Source of the DNA: Spinacia oleracea
Taxonomy: Eukaryota; Streptophyta; Magnoliopsida; Caryophyllales; Amaranthaceae
Length of the DNA: 64,000 bases
Assembly (NCBI RefSeq): GCF_020520425.1
Contig: NC_079487.1
Location: forward strand, 46,259,219-46,323,218
Direction: 5' to 3'
Shown here in pieces: positions 37,220 through 49,148 of the stretch. A program made the translations under genes and the position numbers. Position 1 is the first letter of the stretch. Every line of letters starts with the position of its first letter. Under the pieces are notes generated by a model that was given only the letters and a program-made list of their open reading frames with translations, was not told the DNA's origin and did not search any database.

Positions 37220-39800
37220 TTAAATTTTTTCGCTGCAAAGGTAGGTAGTTCTATTCAGACCAAAATTTCGTTTCAAACCTCGAGCAAAATAGAAATCTAA
37301 AATCCCGCGCTCACTCCTTCTTCTACCCGAGCATTCTTCTATTTGGATTTTGGAGAGAGAAATCGTTGTTAATTTCATGAAATCAGGGTTCGAATTCGTT
37401 TGTTGAAGAGGAGGAAAAAGGAAAATCGATTTTTTTTTTCAGTTTCGTTTTACAAGCCCTAAAAAACCCTAGTTTCGGAAATTAGGGCAAAGGATTTCAA
37501 ATTTCGCTTGCTGTTTTGCGACATAGGTTTTGCAATCTAAGGGTTTCGTGTTGCGGGGGTGGTGTGTTTTGCTCAGGTGATCTTCTCGACCTTTAATTTT
37601 GACCTAATTTTTATTTTTATTTTCGCAAACTCTAGAATGTCATCAAGATTGGGAAATTAGGGTTAGGGGGAAAGAAATTGTGTTCGTTTTGTTTTGATTT
37701 TCGACCTACTAGGTCAATTGATGGGTTGGGGGATATTGAAATGTGATTCTGCTTGCATATGCTGCTGAATTTCTGTTGGGATGGTGATGGGGTGCTTTTT
37801 TGGGGTTAGTTCTTTAAATTTTGATGCTTTTTAACTGTGGCATTGAGTGCAAATCTTTATTTCGAGCTTGCCCTTGATGCGAAGTGAAACTAGCTGTTGC
37901 GCAGGTATTACTTTGATCATTAATAGCTTGAAATTTGTACTTCTAGTTAACTTTTGCTGGTGGCATCTGTAGATTTTTGCTTTGAGGTGAATTACGAACC
38001 ATTTTTTCATTTATATGTTCTGCTGTTAAAGTCATTATTGACCTGCTTTCATCTCGTAGTACCTTAGTACTCAGTATAGACCACTTACTACGTTGCCATG
38101 ATGTTGTTCTATGTTGGCTTTGTTTGTATGGTACATCTTCAAGTATGTGCTGTCTCTGCACTTTGCAGTGGTTCTGTGCTGTTAGTATTTGTTGGACTTG
38201 GCAAATCTTTCTTAGTTATTTAGAATATTAGAGAAATCATTGTTAATTTCATGAAAAAACCTAGAAGTCATGGGGCTGTTCCCGTGTTTCAATTGCTCAA
38301 TATTCTGACAAATTGGTTCCAAAGTTAGCAGGTGAAGGAGGTTTCAGAAGATTGGAGTTGGGGTTCCCATCTCCTGCAAAAGAAATGAATTGATTGATTT
38401 TGAGGAAAGAACAAGCGCATATGAGGTATAATCTTGTTTGATTTGTTAAATTTATGCAACTATTGAAAACTTTGTTGGATTTGTTGTTTAAATATTATGG
38501 TAAATGTTGTTTGTAATTAATTTAATTAGTTGATTTACTGATGCCTATGGTTCATGTAGTTAATTTCTTTGTTTAATTGATTGAAGAATCTAAATTTGTG
38601 TTTGAATATGTATGAAATAATCTAGGGTTCAGAAAACTAGGGTTACTTTGTTCTTGCTTATTTAATTTGATACAAAGTATGAGGTTTTCTAGCTTCATAC
38701 CTTTGCTATTTATAGGTTTTAATTTATATTCCCTGTGCTATTTTGCAAATCTTGCTGAAGTAAATCTTGTGATGTGAATAAGGGTTGCATTTAGGTTTCT
38801 TCTCCATGCATTATGTGATGTGAATAAGGGTTATAGAGTTATAGCTGTTCTTACTGTCATGTCTTTTCTGCCATACCCTTTACAATAGGAGTCTATACAA
38901 TATTGGTATTCGTTTTATTCCCATAATTTGTTATTGAATTATCGTTTACTAATAAGTAGAAACTAGTGGTTTGAAACTTAAAACTGAAGGAAACTCTAGG
39001 AATAAAACAGATACCAATAGATCTAGTGCTTTTCTGAGTGAATACTAACAGAAACTGTTCACTTATAGTTAAAAACTACTTACATGAAATAGATAAGGAA
39101 GCAACTCTTTTGCTCAGCTGAAAGTGAATTATAACACTCACTACACTGCTTTTACTTATATGTTGTGTTTACAGAATCTCATTAAACGGTATTCTATTAT
39201 AAGGTGCATATTTGCACGTCTGAGTAAATTGGTATGTGAAGGTTTTATCTCATCAGGGGGGATTGGATGTGTCTTAGATTTTCTCTAATGTTTTAAGAAC
39301 TTTTCTGTGGTCCTTGCGAGAATAGTTGTTGTTCATACTTAGAGCTCACCCTTCACCACAAAAGAACTTCAAAAAAGATTTACTTCAGCAATTTATATTC
39401 CCTGTGATTTGCTTTGACATCTTGTTTGTCCTGTATTCTCCTTTTCAGTTTATAAATATCCATTTACTCTGAGTTTTTTTAATCTCTCTTTTTTCAGACG
39501 CATGAAACACATGGTGCAGCCCTCCCCTTCAGCTCAAGTAGTAACGGGCAACGATTCCCATTCTAGTCCTTCAGCTTCAGGTATGGATACATGCTTATGA
39601 TCAAATCTTAATTTTCCTCAACATTTGACTGCATCAACACTTGACACACTTCAGTTAATCCTTCATAGAACTGAAAATTGATGAAAGGTGTGTGCTTTCA
39701 CCAACTTAAAACGTTCTTATCCTCTTAAGGCAATTTTTTTGTTGGAAAATAACTCAAGGTTTTTAATAAAAAGGAAAGAAAGGCATTTGTGACATTTTCT
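37220..39800. other. CACTA-3 interior upstream of the PP2C exons
   Basis: The segment 37300-37560 looks like a plant 5' leader with TTAGGG/CCCTAA-type and pyrimidine-rich stretches, followed by AT-rich intron-like sequence. A short exon-like piece near 39500-39580 (HMVQPSPSAQVVTGNDSHSS) sits between TTTCAG and GTATGG borders and could belong to the same captured gene. No long frame is present. Confidence 0.4.
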
Positions 39801-39819
39801 TTTAATAAATCTGCGAGGA

Positions 39820-40430
39820 GTTCCTCGTGTTAATGGATGTTTTGCTGTGTCTATGGCTATTGGGGATGTGCCTTTTAAAAGGTGAGTTTTACTCATAAAA
39901 GAAACTGAACCCTGCGGCAAAAACCACAAAATCTTGGTTCTTTGGTATGCTCTTTTTTCCCCCTCTGGTGGGAGGTTTCAACCTGCTTCACAGTGACATT
40001 CATAAGTCAGGTTGATTGTGGTTTTTTAATTGTTTTATGTTCTTCTGGTCTGTGCATATATTATTTGATAGTTTCTATAAAACTGTTTAAGGATCATATA
40101 TATATATTTTTTTTAATGGTTTCCAGGTATGGTGTTATAGCTGCTCCTGAGATTACAGGTTGGCAACTCCTGAATGACAATGATAGGCTGATAGCTACCT
40201 CATAGCTGCGTCTGATGGTGTTTTTTAGGGGCAGGACACACAGGATGTCTGTGATCTGCTGTGGGAAGTCCAGAATGATGACCTCTCAGGATCACATGTC
40301 TCTCCACCCTGCTCAGATTCTTTAGCTGATTGCATAATAAGCGTTGCCTTTGAGAGAGGGAGTGTAGATAATATGGCCGCTGCTGTGATTCCATTAAGAT
40401 TAGAGTTTGTCAAATACCTCTTTGAATGGT
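39820..40430 (+). pseudogene. Captured PP2C-type phosphatase domain fragment
   Basis: Exon to 39881 reads GVPRVNGCFAVSMAIGDVPF, the PP2C motif RVNG.LAVSRAIGD. After a 245-base intron, the exon from 40127 reads YGVIAAPEITGWQLLNDND. A shifted frame gives YLIAASDGVF, then TQDVCDLLWEVQNDD, and finally FERGSVDNMAAAVIPL, the DN metal-binding motif. These are the C-terminal metal-dependent serine/threonine phosphatase motifs, and the style resembles plant proteins that fuse a kinase-like domain to PP2C. A small duplication around 40185 breaks the frame, and the N-terminal half of the domain is missing, so it is not active. Confidence 0.75.
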
Positions 40431-42047
40431 AAGTTTATTTTATTTTATTTTATTTTTATTTTTTATTATTATTATCATTTCTCTTACGTTGTGTGCAGCT
40501 ATCGGAAAGCTCCGGAGTAAGGCTAAATTACACTTCCTCCATTAAAAAAAATATTAATTGCAATCTTTCTCTATTTGGAAGCTTCATATTTACTGCAGTT
40601 TTCCTTATATGCACATGATATCTTTCTACTCTCTCCTCATCACATGGTCCCCTCTAATTTTTTCTCTCTGTCTCTTCCTCATCTCACGGGATCCCATAAT
40701 ACCATGTATCCCCTACATGTTGCATAATAAAGAACAGAGAATGTATATCTCAATTCTTATCTACTCTATGAATAGAACATAGGCGTGTCTATACACCTCT
40801 ACCCGTGGCTTGCTACAATGAACCTTTGAAATGTATTTTTTTTTCTCCAAATGTTTTGCTGCTGTTATATCGGACCTTTGACGATGTATCTCCTTCAAGG
40901 GGTTCATTCAAAAGAATGCAAGTATCTAAGCTTAGAGTGTCTCGAGACTTGAATCCCTTTGTTACTTGAGTTTATCTTTAATGACTTTTTCATCTATGCT
41001 GCTCCTGGCAGGTTGGAAGGATGAATGGTGTTTTTTTTGTGAATTTAAAAATCTTATGCTGAAGGGAAGGGAAGGGAAGGTTACACTCCGTTATCCCCTA
41101 TCCGAATCCCCTCTAACATTAGCCATCTTGGTCACGGAAGAGAAGAAGATGCCTATGAATTTTTGAGGTGAGAAAAGTTCTTGTCTTTTAAAGTTCTCCT
41201 CGAGTGTTACATAATCATAGAGGGATTTATTGTTCCTGTTACTGAGAGGACAGGTATGTTGTTGATACTATGCAATCAGTTTGCGTGGAGCTGGCTGGAT
41301 TTGTTATAAATTGTATTTTTCCTGTTGGGCCAAGTCTGTTTGTGGATTCTTATGTTGTAAAGTATTGACGTAGTCATCTTTTGTGTGAGATCTGAGGCAT
41401 CGAAAGTTATCTCTTAAAACTTAAAAGAATTATAAGGTCAGTAGTCTTGTCACCCTACAAATAATTAAAAAGTCATTACATTTGTGCAATTAATTATATG
41501 AGACCGTTCTATACAGGATTCCATTTTTTACATAGTACACTCATGTCATATGGGGGGGGGGGGGATGACACTGTTATTGTTTATAATGTTTCTGATTTGT
41601 GATTAATGGTAGGTATGCCTCTGAATCTTTACTGATTGAGTATGGAGATGGTTTTTTATACTCTTCTTGTCTTCTTGATGTTGAGTTATGTTTGGTCCTA
41701 AAGCTTCTTTGTTCGTGAAATATTTCTACTCATAGAATACGAGTAGCTTCTTTAAAACAAAACTTCTTTGGTGGAAAATACTGCATAGGATGGAGAACCA
41801 TGATTATCTGTCCATGAAACAAAATATTTAACAATTTACATTTGTGTGAACAATCACCCATAGTTAATCTCTCATAAAATCATCATCGTGCATAAAAAGA
41901 TTAAAAGAATGTTCAAATAGATAGGTTGTAGAGAAGTCATTACAAAGGTTATAGAAATTGCAAATAAGCTTCAAAGGGATTAGAAAAAGGTGGGAAGGAA
42001 GACCAAGGAAGGGAGATGGAGGCGGCGTGAAGTATGAGGAGTGGACT
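40431..42047. other. CACTA-3 interior between PP2C fragment and tandem array
   Basis: AT-rich sequence with a run of twelve G at about 41552. No gene or element border was recognised. The small frames at 40558 and 40966 have no family resemblance. Confidence 0.4.
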
Positions 42048-42198
42048 CAATCCAATCTATTTATGCACATTTGATACTTGTTTGGTCGTTATAGGTCATA
42101 TTTAGGCTAAAATGAGACATTTTCGCTCCCAACTTTGAACTAAAGAACCTAAGAAATCACTTCAAACTTTCTACATAGTTCATATGATTAGTTTAAAC
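42048..42198 (+). repeat. Tandem array, left part (about one 160 bp unit)
   Basis: A unit with CAATCTATTTATGCACATTT, TCGTTATAGGTCATATTTAG and CATATGATTAGTTTAAAC. It continues at 46271 on the far side of the hAT element. Confidence 0.85.
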
Positions 42199-45100
42199 CT
42201 TAGTTTTAAAAAGCGCGAAGCGCACCGAAGCGCACAAGGGCCCTGGAGCTAAAGCGCAAAGCGAAAGCGCGGGCTTTTCGTAGGTGAAGCGCACCTTAAG
42301 TGCCAAAAACCTTTAAAATCATTTCTAGAACATATTTTGTACTTAAAACAATATGTTTCTTATATTATAAATGCATAAATTAACAAAAGGAAGCATAATT
42401 CATTACTAGACATCAAACCGGCATACGTCTAAGAGTCTAAAGTACTAACCAAAGGCTTAGAGTAAGTCACAAGCTCACAAAAGTCACAACCAACATAAGC
42501 AAGTAAGTAGAAAGACTAGAAAAAGGAAAAAAGAAAAGCAAACTCGGTTTTTCAAGCTTATAGTCGCCCCTATGCTCCTAGAGCTCATCATCATCATAAT
42601 CTTCATCATCATCGATAGCATCATACTCATCCTCATCATCTAGATAATCTCCATCTTCACCAATATCCTCTTCCTCATCCTCTTCATCATCATCCACAAT
42701 CTCAACTCGACGAGAAAATTTAGAAGTGGAGGTAGTAGCCGGCCCTTTTCCTTTATCAACTCTAGATGAGGATGGCATGGACTCCCTAGCAACCCTTGTT
42801 GCTCCTCTAGTGCCATAGATTGGATCATTGGCTCCGGCGGCTCTACTAACACTAGCCCATGTCAAGTCATCACCCTCAAATACAAGATCACCTTCATCAT
42901 CCGAAGAATTCTCTTCCATTCTCCCAAGTAACCACTCATTATTCTCATCAATCTCTCTCAAAAGAACGGGATCAATGGTGTCTTTTCTCTTATACCGACG
43001 CTCTAAAGCTCGATTAGCTTTCACATACACCATGTCATTCAAACGACTTTGTGCCAACCGATTCCTCTTTTTGGAGTGAAGTTGTTGAAAAACACCCCAA
43101 TTTCTCTCACAACCCGTAGCACTACAAGTTAGGCTAAGAACCTTTATGGCAAAATTCTTGAGGTCGGGAGTTGAAGATCCATAACTAGACCACCAATCCG
43201 CTACAAAAATAATAAAATTAAGTTAGTGATCAATTAATTTCAACATAAAACAATTGATATACTTAAAGTTTTATAAACTTAAGGTAGTTAGTTAGTTATT
43301 ACCTGGGGATTTACTCTTTCTTTGTCTTATAGCCGTATAATGACCAAAGAGACCGGTGGCATTCTTAAATGAATCCAATTCCAAAAGAATCTTCTCTTGA
43401 GTTTCAACATCCGGAACTATCCTTCCAATACAATCATACAAACCCAACATCAGTTCTTCACATTCGACATTTTTAACATTGTCATAATGGATCTCGGGGT
43501 TTAGATAATAACCGGCCGCATGCAAAGGTCGATGAAGTTGACAATTCCATCTTTTATCAATGAACTCAAAAGCTTCTTTGTATTCCTCCTCTTTCATTCC
43601 AAAAATCTTAGAGATAGTCTCCTTAGCCCTATCCATGGCTTCATAAATATATCCCATAGGAGGCTTTTTCTCTCCATCAACAATTCTAAGCACCTTAACT
43701 AGTGGACCGGTCAACTTAAGAGCATATAAGACATTTCTCCAAAAAGTGTCTTGCAAAAAGTATGTTGCTATTTTCTTTCCTCCCACATCCTTTGACCACT
43801 TAGAGGTATTCCACTCTTGAGAAGTAACCATCTTCCTCAAGTTACTCTTTTGCTTATGAAATTGAGCAAGAGTAATGAAAGATGTAGCAAATCTTGTAAC
43901 CGCCGGCCTATGCAAATTCCTTTGATTTGTGAATTTCCTCATCAAGTTCACAAGAGATATATGATTATATATATAACCATTCATGAAGATGCATTTCTTC
44001 AAAGCATTCTTGACCTTAGGAATTTTCCCAATATCTTCCAACATCAAGTCCAAACAATGTGCGGCGCAAGGAGTCCAATAAAGATGTTGTCTTTTAGCCT
44101 CCAACAATCTTCCTACAAATTTATAACAATAGAAAAGGCATTTAGTTAATTAGTTTCAAATAAAAGGAAATAAAATATAACATATAAAGTAAGAAGAAGA
44201 TCTATATCTCTTACCGGCCTTAACATAATTGGATGCGTTATCCGTCACCACTTGGATTACATTTTGTTCTCCAACTTCCTCTACCATGTCATCAAGCATA
44301 TGCAACAACAAATCCGCATCTTTCACAACATTGGAAACATCCATGGATTTTATGAAGAAAGAGCCTTTTGGAGAGTTGACAAGAAAGTTCACAATGTCTT
44401 TTGAGGCAATCGAATCACGCCATCCATCGGACATAATTGAACAACCTTTTGTTGCCCACTCTTTCTTGTGCTCTTCCTTTAGTTTATCAATCTCCTCTAC
44501 TTCACTCTTGAGGAGAGGAACTCTTAGCTCATGCATGCTTGGTGGCTTGAATCCCATGCCATATTGTGCAACGGCATCAAGCATGCCTTTGAAACTATCA
44601 TAAGTAGCCGCATAAAACGGTATCCCCGCATCAAAAAACCACTTTGCAATCGCTTTACAAGTCTTGTCTCTCAATTGCTTCTCACAAGCACCAAAGATAT
44701 CTTTTCTATCTTTTCTACCTTTCAAGACATTTTCGGAAGGAGTAGTGACAAAGAAATCCATGGGACCCTTGACTTTTGGTTTTTTGCGTAGTTGTTGGCT
44801 ACTTTTTGAATTCATGATTTCACAATCTTGTTCTTCCTCATCATCATCATCATGATCAAATTGGCTAACCCTTGGCATCATTTGACTCTCAATTTTAGCT
44901 TGTGCTTTCTTGATCATAAAAAGTTTCACTTCCTCCCTCACATGCTCGGGACAAGTAGGACACTTGGTCACATTTCTAAAACCTCCTACCAAATGTTGCT
45001 TCATTCGTAGAGCCCCTCCTTTTGTCACTTTACCACAAAAGCTACAATGCCAATTGGTCTTATTAGTAGGTTCCGGATCCACGGTGTCTAAGGAAGGTAT

Positions 45101-46270
45101 GCTTGAACCCCCCTCATTAGTAGCCATCCTAATATTAAAAGGCATGAATTAAAACCAATTGAAAAGAAAACAGAGCAAAAAAAAAAGCATTAAGCAGAGA
45201 AAAATAAACAGAGCAAAAAGCTACTGCTTTTATTCTTTAAAAACAAGTAACAGAATTAAAAAAGCACAATAAAAAAGAGTAGATTTTTTGGCTGGTTGCA
45301 TACATGCCATTACATGCGCATCCCCATTAAATGGGAATTTTGATGGGGCCTAAACAATTATTAATAATTTTAGTAAAATTATTATTAAATTGGTCATGGA
45401 TCACTATCATCAATCAAATAGTCCCACTACTGCAGTACTGCTATAATTTTTTTTTTTTAAAAAGCAACATGTGGGGGCAGAATTAAAAAGCTAACATAAT
45501 AATATAAAAAAGCAGAGTAAAAAAATCAATACGAAAGTAAATATAAAAAGGCAGAAATCCATAACTCCTCAACTATATAAACCCCTCAAACAGAGATAAA
45601 AGCAAACCCCTTAAAACACCCACAAACTGTTCAAGCCCAGAAACCGTCAAGAACACATATCTAAGAAATCAAAAAAAAAAAAAGATGGAGAAGAACAGAG
45701 ATCAGACTATCAGAGAAGAAGAATCGATAAAAAGAAGAAATCGAAAAAAAGAAAGAAGATAGAGAAGAAGTGAAGAACAGAGTAGAAGATAGAAAATTAA
45801 AAAAGAGAAATTGAAATTGAAATAAAAATCAAACGTACCTGGAGGTTGGGATCCTCCGACGAGACGGCGAGACGGTGGCTGGAGGAAATCCGGCAGCAGC
45901 AACTAGCAAGGTAGGTCTCCAAAATCGGCAGCTAGGGTTTTGGAGAAAAACCCCCAATTTTTTTGAAATGTGAAGAACTTAATTTTCTCTCTCCAAAATT
46001 AAATTCTGCCCGTTATTTTCAGTGAGCAGCCAATTAAAATTGGTCACGTGAGAATCACGTGATCAATTATTCAAGTCAAACAGCATCTTTTAATTTCCTG
46101 CGCCACACATACAAGAAGCGTGCGCTTCTAAAAAAGCGCGCTTCGGTAAAAAGCGCCGAAGGCGCGCGCACCCTGTATAACGCTACGCTCCCTTTGTCCG
46201 GCGCGATTCAGGCTGCGCTTTTGTTCGCTCTGCGCTTTATGTGCGCTAAAGCGCGCTTTTTAAAACTAAG
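42199..46270 (-). mobile_element. Complete hAT transposon, apparently autonomous
   Basis: It is 4072 bases long. Both ends read CTTAGTTTTAAAAAGCGCG inward, 19 of 19 identical, and are flanked by the 8-bp duplication GTTTAAAC (42191-42198 and 46271-46278), the hAT hallmark length. Neighbouring units of the tandem array have the undivided site. Subterminal regions are crowded with AAGCGC motifs (42210-42300 and 46110-46260), probable transposase binding sites. The single gene inside, on the minus strand, is open throughout. It is the most recent insertion in this nest and the best candidate for activity. Confidence 0.93.
42578..45127 (-). CDS. hAT-family transposase, three exons, 781 aa, intact
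   Basis: Exons 45127-44215, 44112-43303 and 43200-42578 total 2346 bases. GT/AG borders splice in frame (KAG/RLL and SPG/ADWW), giving 781 residues with no stop. Start chosen: MATNEGGSS; an upstream in-frame ATG at 45145 is possible. The N-terminus has a BED-type finger (CSFCGK..H..CPTC). Residues of about 120-300 resemble DUF659, with the RNase-H-like acidic motifs SDGW and TDNASNYVKAG. The C-terminus has the hAT dimerisation pattern (DWWSSYG..DLKNFAIKVLS..CERNWG) and a strongly acidic tail. The enzyme would cut at the element ends and insert with 8-bp staggers, acting in the nucleus. No missing key region was noticed. Confidence 0.93.
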
Positions 46271-47335
46271 GTTTAAACTTTTCAAGACTCAATCCAATCT
46301 ATTTATGCACATTTGAGACTTGTTTGGCCGTTATAGGTCATATTTAGGCTAAAATAACATTTTTGCTCACAACTTTGAATTAACGAACTTAAGAACTCAT
46401 TTCAAACTTATTACATGATTCATATGATTAGTTTTAACTTTACAAGACTCAAGCCAATCTATTTATGCACATTTGATACTTGTTTGGTCGTTATAAGTCA
46501 TATTTAGGCTAAAATGAGACATTTTCGCTCCCAACTTTGAACTAACGGACCTAAGTACTCACTTCAAACTTTCTACATGATTCATATGATTGGTTTAAAC
46601 TTTTCAAGACTCAATCCAATCTATTTATACACATTTGAGACTTGTTTGGCCGTTATTGGTCATATTTTGGCTAAAATGACATTTTTTGCTCACAACTTTG
46701 AACTAACGAACGTACTAACTCACTTCAAACTTCAAACTTTATACATGATTCATATGATTATTTTAAACTCTCCAAGACTCAATTCAATCTATTTATGCAC
46801 AATTGAGACTTGTTTGGCCGTTATAGGTCTTATTTAGGCTAAAATGACATTTTCGTTCCCAACTTTGACCTAACGAACCTAAGGACTCACTTCCAACTTA
46901 TTACATGATTAATATGATTAGTTTTATGTTTCTAAGACTCAATCCGATCGATTTATGCACATTTTATACTTGTTTGGTGGTTATAGGTCATATTTAAGCT
47001 AAAATAAGGCATTTTCGCTCCCAACTTTGAATTAAAGAACCTAAAGACTCATTTTAAAACCTTTACATGATTAACATGCTTAGTTTTAAGTTTCCAAGAC
47101 TCCTTACAATCTATTTATGAACATTTAAGGATCACTGGGTCGTTATAGGTCATATTTAGACTAAAATGACATTTTCGTTTCCAACTTTGAACTAAAGAAG
47201 TTAAGGACTCAATTCAAACTTATTACATGATTAATATGATTAGTTTTAAAGTTTTCAATACTCATTTCAATCTATTTATGCACATTTAAGGCTCATTGGG
47301 TCGTTATAGATCATATTTAGACTAAAATGACATTT
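46271..47335 (+). repeat. Tandem array, right part (about seven 160 bp units)
   Basis: Starts of the CAATCTATTTATGCAC segment recur near 46292, 46451, 46611, 46771, 46931, 47097 and 47257, a period close to 160 bases. Units diverge moderately and no open frame spans them. The array stops within a unit at about 47335. Confidence 0.9.
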
Positions 47336-48059
47336 AATCTAACGCTCCCATCAAATTTTTGTTTTCGAAGGTATATACTCCGAGGAATGCGCCTTATGCT
47401 AGTGAGGAAATTGTTGTGGTTCATGAGCGATTGGCTAAGTTTTTTACCAGCAAGTATTTATTATTGGCCTGAGCGCGCTTGGTCGAGTTGTTTGATATTA
47501 AAATGTATGCGTACGTTGAAATAAGAACAAACAAATATTTAAATGTAGTACCTGCACTTTGGTTTGGGGATATATTAAATATACAAAACAACAGTTTTTG
47601 TTTTTATATTTGTTATACAGGTTGCGATATTCTATTATTGTTCTGACAGGTTTTTATATTTGGTGCAAGGCACTCTAGGTATCCCTAAACAAAGCTAAAA
47701 TTTTCCCGCCAAAAGTGCTTTGTTGCAGCGTACATATATATGTGTACGCTGCAACAAGGGTGTAAAATTTGGCAAAATTTCAGACTTGTTGCAGCGTACA
47801 AATAGATGTACCCTGCAACAGGTGGGGTCTTTTACAGCGTACACGAATTTGTACGCTGCAACAAGTCAAGACTTTGGCCAAATTTTTGACACTTGTTACA
47901 GCGTACATGCATATGTACGCTGTAAAAAAGTACTTTTCGCAGCGAACATTGTACGCTGCAACAAGTTCAGACTTGTTGCAGGCCCCCCAGTTGCAGCATA
48001 CGATGTACGCTGCAACAAGGGTCTAAAAGCCCGCTGCAATAAGGGTTTTTCTACTAGTG
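47336..48059. other. CACTA-3 right end with paired subterminal palindromes
   Basis: A short unrecognised exon-like frame (EEIVVVHERLAKFFTSKYLL, about 47380-47470) is followed by about 250 bases of AT-rich sequence. Five or so head-to-head pairs of TTGCAGCGTACA/TGTACGCTGCAA then run from 47722 to 48020, before the terminal repeat. Confidence 0.6.
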
Positions 48060-48062
48060 ACT

Positions 48063-48553
48063 CCGTCAAACTCCTCCACCATTGTTGCTCACTATACTCC
48101 GGACAAGATGTGTAAAGCTCCGAGTGGTGAGAATATACCATCTCCTTACGGAACCCAAAAATGTCATTGACTTGGGATACCGTAAGGGTGTGTGAATCCC
48201 CGAACACTTGGAATGACATTTCGAGCACATCATTGACGGTGTTCAAACGGGCCGAGGAAAGGAATTCCAAGGTCAAAGCACGATAAGTTTCGGCCCGCAT
48301 GCTCTAGAATTGCTCCCACCCCAAACTCCGGAGCAAATACTCCACTTCCAGTCGGATACCCAATGTATTAACCTCGGGGGCATCATAGACTCTCTTGGGC
48401 CGAATTGTTCGGTCTTTGAGACCCATAAAATAGTCCTACGAGGCTTGATCAGAAAATTCAATCCCCAAGGTATCCACATTAGGTGGGCTAACCACCCTCC
48501 TTCTTGACCCCGAGGGAGCTTTTGGAAGTCTTAGATTTCTTTCGACTCAACAT
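48063..48553 (-). pseudogene. Athila env-like ORF, N-terminal part
   Basis: From ATG at 48553 (MLSRKKSKTSKSSLG). After a frame change, DYFMGLKDRTIRPKRVYD, LRSLGWEQF and YRALTLEFLSSARL follow, and then QVFGDSHTLTVSQVNDIFG to the CACTA-3 border (WWRSLTES). The pattern is that of the ATHILA ORF family. At least two stops and one frameshift are present, besides the transposon. The remainder is at 35692-36986. Confidence 0.7.
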
Positions 48554-49148
48554 TTTTATGGCAAGGCAACAGAGACTCAACAACAAAAACTACAACCAAC
48601 AAATTCACTCAACAACTTCCACTTCAATCACCCAAGAATCCAACAAACCTAACTCCACACTACTCCTCCAAAAATATCAATCACCCAACAACACAATTGA
48701 ACAAGTAACAACCAAATCCAAAACACCACAATAATACCACAACAATCCACAAACAACCACTAAACCACCAAAATTTCAATCACCAACAACTAAAAATTGA
48801 AATTTTAAAATTAAGGAGCAAAATAATTAAAGGAGTCGAAATATACCACCCAAATGATGAATAAAAGACCCCAAGAACAATGTCTAGCTCCCAAATGCTT
48901 CCAAAATCCCAAAATGTAGAATTTGTGAAATATGGATTTCAAACCCTAACTTTGAGAAATTCTGAAAATTTGAGTGGAGAGGTGATTTTTGTGAAAATGG
49001 AGTATGGATTATGTATGTGGGGATGGAGGAAAGATGATTTTTGTGCTTGATTTGAGTTGAAATGGTGAAGAAATGGAGATTTGAGGAGGTGGAGACCAAA
49101 AATGGGGATGGAGGTTTTGGGGTTTTTTTTCGTGACTTTTGAGAGAGT
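48554..49148 (-). other. Leader of the Athila env-like ORF
   Basis: Non-coding, 600 bases. On the minus strand it is A+C-rich and then T+G-rich, with an AAACCTCC..CCCATTTTTGG start. It meets the inverted pol segment at 49148. No gene is seen. Confidence 0.6.

Larger units (their letters stand above)
36990..48059. mobile_element. CACTA-3, 11 kb element with captured PP2C, tandem array and hAT insertion
   Basis: It starts CACTAGTAGAAAAAACCC and ends TTTTTCTACTAGTG, flanked by the duplication ACT (36987-36989 and 48060-48062). It lies inside the Athila env-like ORF, whose halves rejoin cleanly when it is removed. Subterminal repeats of TTGCAGCGTACA occur at 37010-37195 and, as head-to-head pairs, at 47720-48035. 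Interior: PP2C-like exons (39820-40430), an array of about 160 bp units (42048-42198 and 46271-47335) and a hAT element. No CACTA transposase was found, so it is non-autonomous. Confidence 0.93.

Noticed and set aside
41552..41563. Run of twelve G as a structural element
   Set aside because: A single homopolymer, possibly of uncertain length in assembly; no repeat or quadruplex pattern around it.
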